DNA from: CAXXOK01 sp035353615
Lineage (GTDB): Bacteria > Bacillota > Clostridia > Christensenellales > Aristaeellaceae
Direction of reading: 5' to 3'
Assembly: GCA_035353615.1 (NCBI GenBank)
Contig: DAOPZY010000018.1
Coordinates: 1 to 58,561, forward strand
Length of the DNA stretch: 58,561 nucleotides
Positions 52,861 through 58,561 of this stretch are shown piece after piece; positions within the stretch are counted from its first letter, which is position 1, and every line of letters starts with the position of its first letter. The translations under genes and the position numbers were made by a program. The notes beneath the pieces are model-generated. The model worked only from the letters and a program-made list of their open reading frames with translations. It searched no databases and had not been told where the DNA came from.

Positions 52861-53445
52861 TTGGATATCGAAAGCAAGCTTTCCACGCTTGCCAAAGTGG
52901 GCAAACGGTTGAATATGGCCAGCGTCGAATGGGCGGTCGGCGCATCCGCACTGTTGTATCTGGAAGGGGTAACCGCGGATTTTCACGATTTTGACCTGAT
53001 TGTCGCTCCGGACTCCATGGAAACGACGCTGGATGTGTTCAACCGGCTGGGGGCGCGGCTGTTGCCTGCGCAAAGCCCGAACCCGGTGTACGCGTCCGCG
53101 CGGTTTGTGGAGTTCACGCTTGACAATGTAGATTTTGACCTGCTGTGCGATTACACCCTGCGGCGTAATGAGGATCTGTATCGCTACCCCTTTCCCGGGG
53201 ATCGCGCGATTCGCGCCGTAACGGTTCAGGGTGTGCCCGTGCCGCTTTGTCCGCTGGCGGATTGGTTTGTGCTTTATCAGCTGATGCCGGGCGGCGTCAA
53301 GAAGGCCACGCTGATCGCGCATCACCTGAAAACGCACCCCAGGGACGGCACGCGCCATTGGCTGGGAAAATGGCTGAATATGCGTTTGCCGGGCGAAGTG
53401 CGGGAACGCATTTTTACCCTGTATACCGAGCTGGGCGTGAGGTAA
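52861..53445 (+). CDS. nucleotidyltransferase-fold protein
   Basis: This 194-residue protein has WAVGASALLYLEG followed by DFHDFDLIV, close to the GSxxxL...DxD core of MNT/AbiEii-type nucleotidyltransferases. VDFDLLCDYTL lies at the position of the third acidic residue. Whether it is active, and on which substrate, cannot be judged. TTG 52861 with an upstream GGGGAG is the start. It precedes a corrinoid-activator-like gene 82 bp downstream on the same strand, perhaps independently. Confidence 0.6.
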   Translation: MDIESKLSTLAKVGKRLNMASVEWAVGASALLYLEGVTADFHDFDLIVAPDSMETTLDVFNRLGARLLPAQSPNPVYASARFVEFTLDNVDFDLLCDYTLRRNEDLYRYPFPGDRAIRAVTVQGVPVPLCPLADWFVLYQLMPGGVKKATLIAHHLKTHPRDGTRHWLGKWLNMRLPGEVRERIFTLYTELGVR

Positions 53446-53527
53446 CCGGCTTTTGGAACCCTGCCGGAAATGCCCGGCGCAAACGGCGCGGAATGCGACG
53501 CATAGCCTGTGGGAAAGGAGCCTTGCC

Positions 53528-55018
53528 ATGCCAACCCTGACCATTGTGCGCGGCCCCAAAACCGCCGCGCATGCCTTTGCCGGCACGCCGACGCTGGCCG
53601 AAGCCCTTTCGGATGCGGGCTTCGCTGTGGACCAGCCCTGCGGGGGGCGCGGAACCTGTCGCAAATGCGCCGTGACGGAGGTTCGCGGGGAACTTTCCGC
53701 GCCGACGCAGGCAGAAACCGAGGCGGGGCAGCGGCTGGCCTGTCAGGCGCGGTTGCTGGGCAATTGCACGGTTACCCTGCCCGCTGAAATAAACTGGGTG
53801 TTGATTGAAACGCAAGGCGCACAGGCGACGCCCGGCCTGCCGATGGCCGGGCGCTACGGGGCGGCGGTGGATTTGGGCACCACGACGATTGGCGCGCGGG
53901 TGTACGAGCTTGCGACCGGTCGGCTGCTGGCGGAAAGCGCGCTGGTGAACCCGCAAACCGCCGTGGCTGCGGATGTTATGGGTCGCATTTCCGCCGCGTT
54001 GGCCGGCGGTCTTGAAAAATTGAGCGCCATGGCGCGCGGCGCGATTGCGCGGTGCGTTGCGCAGGCATGCGCCACGGCGGATATCCCGTGCGTAGAAGCG
54101 ATGACCGTGGCGGGCAATACCGTGATGCTAACCCTGCTGACGGGCCGTAATCCGCGCTCGCTGGCTTCCGCGCCGTTCGTGGCGGATGAGCTGTTCGGCG
54201 GCGAATGGCCGGAGCCTTTGGCCGGGGCGAGGCTGTACCTGCCGCCCTGCGCGGGCGCGTTCATGGGGGCGGACATCACCTGCGCGGCGCTTTCCACCGG
54301 CCTGTGCGAGCAACCGGATACCGTGCTGCTGGCGGACATCGGCACCAACGGCGAGCTGATGCTGTGGCACCGGGGCGCGCTGTACGCCGCGTCCACCGCG
54401 GCAGGCCCCGCATTTGAAGGCGGGGAAATTTCGCAGGGTTGCGGGAGCGTGCGCGGCGCGATTGACAAAGTATGGGTGGAACAGGGCGGGCTGGGCGCGC
54501 ATGTGCTGGGCGGCGGCGAAGCCACGGGGCTTTGCGGTTCCGGCTTGCTGGATGCGGTCGCGGCGCTTTTGTCGCTTGGCCGGCTGGATTCGACCGGCGC
54601 TTCTGACGCGCCTGCTTTTGCGTTGCGCGACGGCATTTCCTTGAGCGCCGGCGACATCCGCGCGTTGCAACTGGCCAAAGCTGCCGTTGCTGCCGGAATA
54701 GAAACGCTGCTTGTAGCGGCGGGCGCGTTGCCTTCCGATGTGAAACGGTTGGATTTGGCCGGCGGTTTCGGGAGCCGCCTCAACGTTGCCAGCGCCGTTG
54801 CCGTCGGGTTAATCCCGGCAGCGCTGGCGGGCCGCGCACATGCCGTGGGCAACGCGTCGCTGGCCGGCGCTGCCGCCCTTTTGCTGGATACGCGGCTTCG
54901 CCCCAAGGCGGAATGGATCGCCCGTACCGCTCAAATTGTGCAACTGGGCGGGGATGCCGGGTTTGAGCGCCGGTTTTTGGCGGCGATGACTTTCCCGTGG
55001 GCGGAAGAAACTCTCTGA
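53528..55018 (+). CDS. ASKHA-fold reductive activator with 2Fe-2S domain (RamA-like)
   Basis: This 496-residue protein starts with a plant-type ferredoxin domain: CGGRGTCRKCAV, with CQA following in the same domain. It continues with a DUF4445-like ASKHA ATPase core: AAVDLGTTTIGARVY, VAGNTVMLTLL, LLADIGTNGELML and LDLAGGFGSRLN. RamA-like proteins reduce the cobalt of corrinoid methyltransferases in an ATP-dependent way. No corrinoid protein or methyltransferase gene is present in this window. AAAGGAG precedes ATG 53528. The role is inferred from the family. Confidence 0.85.
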   Translation: MPTLTIVRGPKTAAHAFAGTPTLAEALSDAGFAVDQPCGGRGTCRKCAVTEVRGELSAPTQAETEAGQRLACQARLLGNCTVTLPAEINWVLIETQGAQATPGLPMAGRYGAAVDLGTTTIGARVYELATGRLLAESALVNPQTAVAADVMGRISAALAGGLEKLSAMARGAIARCVAQACATADIPCVEAMTVAGNTVMLTLLTGRNPRSLASAPFVADELFGGEWPEPLAGARLYLPPCAGAFMGADITCAALSTGLCEQPDTVLLADIGTNGELMLWHRGALYAASTAAGPAFEGGEISQGCGSVRGAIDKVWVEQGGLGAHVLGGGEATGLCGSGLLDAVAALLSLGRLDSTGASDAPAFALRDGISLSAGDIRALQLAKAAVAAGIETLLVAAGALPSDVKRLDLAGGFGSRLNVASAVAVGLIPAALAGRAHAVGNASLAGAAALLLDTRLRPKAEWIARTAQIVQLGGDAGFERRFLAAMTFPWAEETL

Positions 55019-55095
55019 ATTTTGTGAAAACGGCGCGGCAGGCTGTTGCCTTAACGGAGAGCCTGTCTGGCTTTAGATGGCCGAAAAACCGCCCA

Positions 55096-55250
55096 CCGCA
55101 GCGAAGCCGGGTTGACGGCAAAGCCTGGAGGGCAACTGCGTTGGTCTTTTCCCGCCGGAAGCCTTACGCGGCCACGCATTCAACAAAAGCGCCACGAGTG
55201 CCAAGGCACAAGGCGGCGCTTTTCATAAACACATTTTGGTTTGTCAACGG
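55096..55250 (-). repeat. dispersed modular repeat, family B copy 2
   Basis: Reading the minus strand gives CCGTTGACAAACC, TGTGCCTTGGCACTCGTGGC, GCGTGGCCGCGTAAGGC, TTCCGGCGGG and the closing GCTTCGCTGCGGTGG module, matching 27285-27447. It fills the gap between two converging genes. Confidence 0.75.
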
Positions 55251-55252
55251 CC

Positions 55253-56161
55253 TCAAACCTGATTGGTTTGGCCGTTAGCGGGCGCGCCTTTCGCCTCGTT
55301 CAGGTACTTGCGCACCCCGTTCATCGCTATGCCGTGTGTCAACGCTTCCACGGACGGAAAATCATCCGTTTGGGCGGTGCGCGCTTCGATAGCGTCCAGA
55401 TTAAAACCGTCCCTGAGCAAAGCGAATTTGCCAAAGCCCGGGGTGATGGCGTTGGTCGGGCAACCGTAAAGGCAGCGTGTGCAAAGCACGCAACGGTCGC
55501 CAAACACGGGCCGGTCAGCTTTCAGGGTTATATTGCCCCGCGGGCAATGCCGCGCGCACCAGCCGCAACCGTTGCAACGGTCGCCCGCTCGTAGCTGCTT
55601 GCCAAACATGCGGCTGCCGAACCGCTCGATCCCCAGCAGGCGGGTAAGCATACGGTCCCAAAGCAAGGGATGCGAACGGCGTACATTGCCGGCCAGCAGG
55701 TTGCCGACAATCTGCTCGGCACGGCGGGGGGCTTCGCGTAGCAACAGGGCGCAAAGCGCGTCTGAGTAGGGGATCATGAAATTGGAAGGCATCACAAGCA
55801 TGGAATCCCACAGCACACGGTAACCTTTTTGGGCGAGGCGGCGCGCGGGATATACCCTGCACGCGGTGTTGGGGGACACCTCTCCGCCGCCGGATACGGA
55901 GAGAACCGCGGCACAGCGGCCCTCGCCCGCAGGCGCGACGGCCAGCCATTCGCGCACAGGCTGAGGCGCGTTGGCGGCATATACGGGGTATAGCAGCACC
56001 AGCAGGTCCGCATTCACCGCAGGATACGGAGGGCCGTTCAGCTCGGTGAGCGCGGTGGAAATGCCACGGCTGTCAAGCGCCGCCTGAAAGGCACGCGCAA
56101 CCCTTGCCGTGCCGCCTGTGCCGCTGAAATAGACGATGTGCGACGACCGCACCGTAAGCAT
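55253..56161 (-). CDS. EFR1-type ferredoxin-flavodoxin fusion protein
   Basis: This 302-residue electron-transfer protein has an N-terminal flavodoxin-like domain (VYFSGTGGTARVARAF, then LYPVYAANAPQP). A C-terminal double 4Fe-4S ferredoxin has CNGCGWCARHCP and CVLCTRCLYGCP. It likely passes low-potential electrons to an unknown acceptor. GGGAGG precedes ATG 56161. It follows the flavoprotein gene upstream on the same strand (gap 116 bp), so a joint redox role is possible. Confidence 0.85.
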   Translation of the reverse strand: MLTVRSSHIVYFSGTGGTARVARAFQAALDSRGISTALTELNGPPYPAVNADLLVLLYPVYAANAPQPVREWLAVAPAGEGRCAAVLSVSGGGEVSPNTACRVYPARRLAQKGYRVLWDSMLVMPSNFMIPYSDALCALLLREAPRRAEQIVGNLLAGNVRRSHPLLWDRMLTRLLGIERFGSRMFGKQLRAGDRCNGCGWCARHCPRGNITLKADRPVFGDRCVLCTRCLYGCPTNAITPGFGKFALLRDGFNLDAIEARTAQTDDFPSVEALTHGIAMNGVRKYLNEAKGAPANGQTNQV

Positions 56162-56277
56162 GCCGTTTCCTCCCTTTGCTAAAAGCGATGCGAACCGCAG
56201 ATCTGCAAAGCTGATGAGAGCGCGCGCAGGCAGAACCCTTGCCGGCAGCAGCCCTGCTCAGGTTCCAAAACAATGCG

Positions 56278-57579
56278 TTACCTAGCCTTGCCGGCAAGGA
56301 TGCCGCTGGCGAAGGCAAACATCAGGTTAAAACCGCCGCAATCCCCGTCCACATTCAGCACTTCGCCGGCGGCGTACAGGCCGGGGCAGCATTTGCTTTC
56401 CATGGTGGTTGGGTTAAAATCCTCGGTGCTGATGCCCCCGGCGGTCACCTGCGCCTGATCGAAACCCCGCGTGCCCGGTACGGGCAGGCGAACATCGGCA
56501 ATGGTTTGCGCCAACCGGCGAAGGCTTTCGGTCGGGAGCTGGGTTAGCGGAAAATTGGGCTGGCCAATACGAGCTTCGCGCAGGAGCCACCGGGCGATGG
56601 GCGCGCTGAATGTGCCTGTGAGCAGATCCCCCAGCGCATCGCCCGCGCGTAAACGGCACAACTCGGCAAGCTTTGCCTCCATGGCGGAAACCGGAATGGG
56701 GTTTTCGCCATCCCGCAAGCCCTGCCAGCCGGTGGCTGGCCGCAAATCCACAGACAGTACCGTGCCGGGCGTTACAAAACGCGCCAGCTGCATGGCCGCG
56801 ATACCGCTGACGGAATCCTCCCCAAACAGCATTTCACCGGCTGTGGCATGCAGGGTTTGGCCTTCCGGGGTCAACAGCCGCAGGGCAACCCGCGCGCGTT
56901 GCCCGGAGAGGCCTTCGATGCGGCGCGGCTCGGTGAGCAACCCGCACAGCGCCGGGCGGGTAGGGATCAGTTTATGACCAAACGCCGTGAGCAGGCCGTA
57001 GGCGCTACCGTCGGTGCCCTGTGCGGGCGCGGCGGCTCCGCCGACTGTGACAATCACGCGATCGGCCGTGATATCCAGCGGCTGCCGATCCGTAGCCGAG
57101 CTTTCCTTAGGGCGGGCATTGCCCGTCTTGCGGCCCTCCGGGGGGCTGACGGTTTGCAGGGCATGGATGCGAAAGCCGTTTCCAAGGCGGGCGATTTCCA
57201 CCGCCTGCGCGTTGAGCAAGAAGGTAACGCCCAGTTGCGCGGCTCGCAGGCTGAGGGCATCCACTGCGACGGAAGCCTGCAAAGCCGCCGGATAAATCAG
57301 GTTTGCGCCTTCTTCCCGCAGGGAAAGGCCCTGTTGGGTCAAAAAATCGCACAGTTGCCATGGGGAAACCTGCTCGAGCACCGCGCGCGCGAAAGCCTCG
57401 TCGCCGTAATAGGCGAGCGGGCCTATATTGAGCAGATTAGCCCGGCCGTTGCCGGTAATGCCGAGCTTCTTGAGCGGTTTGCGATTGCGTTCCAATATCA
57501 ACACACGCTGGCCGTTCTCTGCCGCCGTGATGGCAGCCGCAATGCCCGCGGCGCCGCCGCCGATGATGGCTGTCACCAT
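56278..57579 (-). CDS. FAD-dependent oxidoreductase, BaiN/HI0933-like
   Basis: This 433-residue flavoprotein opens with the dinucleotide-binding motif AIIGGGAAGIAAAI, then ITGNGRANLLN and VIVTVGGAAAPAQGTDGSAYGL. It ends GLYAAGEVLNVDGDCGGFNL. These are the hallmarks of the HI0933 family, which includes BaiN, proposed to act in bile-acid 7-dehydroxylation. A bile-acid role cannot be inferred from one gene. AAAGGGGGAT precedes ATG 57579. Confidence 0.88.
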   Translation of the reverse strand: MVTAIIGGGAAGIAAAITAAENGQRVLILERNRKPLKKLGITGNGRANLLNIGPLAYYGDEAFARAVLEQVSPWQLCDFLTQQGLSLREEGANLIYPAALQASVAVDALSLRAAQLGVTFLLNAQAVEIARLGNGFRIHALQTVSPPEGRKTGNARPKESSATDRQPLDITADRVIVTVGGAAAPAQGTDGSAYGLLTAFGHKLIPTRPALCGLLTEPRRIEGLSGQRARVALRLLTPEGQTLHATAGEMLFGEDSVSGIAAMQLARFVTPGTVLSVDLRPATGWQGLRDGENPIPVSAMEAKLAELCRLRAGDALGDLLTGTFSAPIARWLLREARIGQPNFPLTQLPTESLRRLAQTIADVRLPVPGTRGFDQAQVTAGGISTEDFNPTTMESKCCPGLYAAGEVLNVDGDCGGFNLMFAFASGILAGKAR

Positions 57580-57654
57580 AACGATCCCCCTTTGAAGCGC
57601 CGGTTGCGCTATGCTCAGGTTGCTTACAAGCACTCCCGAAGCGATGTACAACCC

Positions 57655-57932
57655 TGTGGAAACGGATGTGGAATATGCCCGGCCATACTGTGGAAAACAC
57701 GAGGATAACGCGAGGAAATCCGATTTGCATCTATCCGGGTTTACGAACGCGAGCGCTTTGCGGTTTGACAGCGCAAGCGAACAAACGAAACGCATTTTTT
57801 GACCGAAAGGCTTATGGAAAAAGGGATAGCCCGATGTTGCGGTTCGCGTTGGTCAGAACATTCAAAACACAGATTTTACCAGATAAAAACTGAAAAACGC
57901 CGTAAAATGGCGCGCGTGCGCACTGTGGAAAA
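57655..57932 (+). other. gene-free spacer with TGTGGAAA-type words
   Basis: The spacer 57580-58038 holds no supported gene. TGTGGAAAC (57655), TGTGGAATA (57667), TGTGGAAAA (57689) and TGTGGAAAA (57924) each differ by one or two bases from the DnaA-box consensus TGTGGATAA. With no dnaA, dnaN or AT-rich unwinding element, an origin is unlikely; regulatory DnaA binding is conceivable. Confidence 0.3.
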
Positions 57933-58038
57933 CGCATGGAACACTGAACGCACAGTTGAGGGTTTTTCATGGAAAGCAATAGGGAAACGGTTCGGCGTGC
58001 GCAGGAGGTTCAGCGGGCGTTTGCTCGCTGGGGTATGC

Positions 58039-58290
58039 TCAGCCTTGCAGGCCGTTTTCCTGACGTTCCATGTTTTCGATCACCACATCGTAGATATCGC
58101 CCAAGGTGCTGCAATACTGCAAAACCTTCCAGGGCGTGTTGGTGTGAAAGTGAATCTTGATTAAATCCTCATCGCCAACGGCCAGCAGGCAATCCCCTTC
58201 AATGTTTGCGGTGATGTACTCGTTGATCGCGTCCTCGGACAGTTGATGCCCCTCAATGAGCAACTGAGTGTCAAACTTAAATTCCAACAT
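58039..58290 (-). CDS. stand-alone FakA/DAK-middle-domain-like protein
   Basis: This 83-residue protein runs FDTQLLIEGHQLSEDAINEY, then DCLLAVGDEDLIKIHFHTNT and VVIENMERQ. It closely resembles the middle domain of FakA (YloV), the fatty-acid kinase, where GDSLVVVGDEDLVKVHVHTNDP is typical. The kinase and C-terminal domains are absent. AAGGAG precedes ATG 58290, and the sequence has no sign of decay, so it is treated as a real small protein. Its role is unknown; a regulatory or degenerate FakA partner is possible. Confidence 0.6.
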   Translation of the reverse strand: MLEFKFDTQLLIEGHQLSEDAINEYITANIEGDCLLAVGDEDLIKIHFHTNTPWKVLQYCSTLGDIYDVVIENMERQENGLQG

Positions 58291-58444
58291 GTTTCATTCT
58301 CCTTATGCGGTTTCCGTTTCCGCGGTATTGAGCGCGTGCCCATCATAGCGCAAAACAGGGGAAAAAGCAACGGAAACGCGGGAGCGACCTACCGGGAGGG
58401 AAAAAAGTAACCCGACGCAATGCGCTCGGGCGTTCTCACCTGAC

Positions 58445-58561
58445 GGTTCCGCTGCGGCGGGGGATGGGGACGGGTTGGAGGCTAATCCTTACAATGCGTT
58501 ATACCTGCTCGCCTCATCGCCCTGCGGGCTGTTCGCTCGCTTGTTGGGTTTACGCTGCGGC
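58445..58561 (+). repeat. dispersed modular repeat, family A, truncated by window end
   Basis: GGTTCCGCTGCGGCGGGGG (58445-58463) is the end module of one copy. From 58510 a new copy begins with GCCTCATCGCCCTGCGGGCT, continuing TTCGCTCGCTTGTTGGG and ACGCTGCGGC to the window edge. Both modules match 24434-24605. Confidence 0.75.

Noticed and set aside
57655..57932. Chromosomal origin suggested by TGTGGAAA words
   Set aside because: The words differ from the DnaA-box consensus, there is no unwinding element, and dnaA/dnaN are absent.

Overview
The window reads as chromosomal DNA of a GC-rich Firmicute, most likely a member of the Clostridia. The signs are strong AAGGAGG-type ribosome sites, sigma-A-type promoters, a recJ-relA-dtd-hydrolase-hemZ run, an EcfA1-EcfA2-EcfT module followed by truA, an MreB/Mbl actin, EFR1-type ferredoxin-flavodoxin and RamA-like proteins, and a FakA-related domain protein. 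The genus cannot be fixed from sequence alone. Most genes are ordinary chromosomal ones; two stretches (about 2.8-7.5 kb and 7.6-14.6 kb) are clearly different in base composition or architecture.

Layout. 0.5-2.6 kb: a secreted CHAP-type peptidoglycan hydrolase and an AraC/GyrI-like regulator. 2.7-7.5 kb: an AT-rich island with a small hypothetical protein, a PP-loop (asparagine-synthase-like) protein and a two-domain glycosyltransferase. 7577-14590: a 7-kb mobile element inserted in the 3' end of tRNA-Thr(GGT), bounded by a perfect 45-bp direct repeat. Its integrase survives only as a 3' fragment, but arrays of short arm-type sites remain at both ends. Inside are a three-gene minus-strand operon, a divergent ribbon-helix-helix gene, two small plus-strand genes, and a DUF3800 gene. 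The DUF3800 gene is preceded by a 10-bp tandem array, a near-consensus promoter and a short structured leader with its own terminator. The element also holds clusters of short palindromes and helically phased T-tracts that no gene explains.

14.7-20.9 kb (minus strand): a PHP phosphoesterase and a moxR-DUF58-transglutaminase operon. 21.2-27.0 kb: an MFS efflux pump, a DOPA-dioxygenase-like protein, pirin, a CE2-like SGNH esterase and an aldo/keto reductase. 27.6-35.5 kb: recJ, relA, dtd, a metallo-hydrolase and hemZ, tightly packed and partly overlapping. 35.7-44.4 kb: glycerol kinase, GNAT, a stand-alone riboflavin kinase, ecfA1-ecfA2-ecfT, truA and an mreB/mbl homologue. 44.7-49.8 kb: two glycosyltransferase genes and a Wzm/Wzt-type ABC exporter, forming a surface-polysaccharide cluster. 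50-58.3 kb: an L,D-transpeptidase, a secreted hypothetical protein, a nucleotidyltransferase-fold protein, a corrinoid-activator-like protein, an EFR1 ferredoxin-flavodoxin, a BaiN-like flavoprotein and an 83-residue FakA-like domain protein.

Several intergenic regions carry copies of a modular dispersed repeat with a shared GCTGCGG-containing end. The best candidates for undescribed biology are the DUF3800 locus with its leader RNA and repeat array, and the palindrome clusters of the tRNA-Thr element. All functional names come from motifs read by eye; no database search was run.
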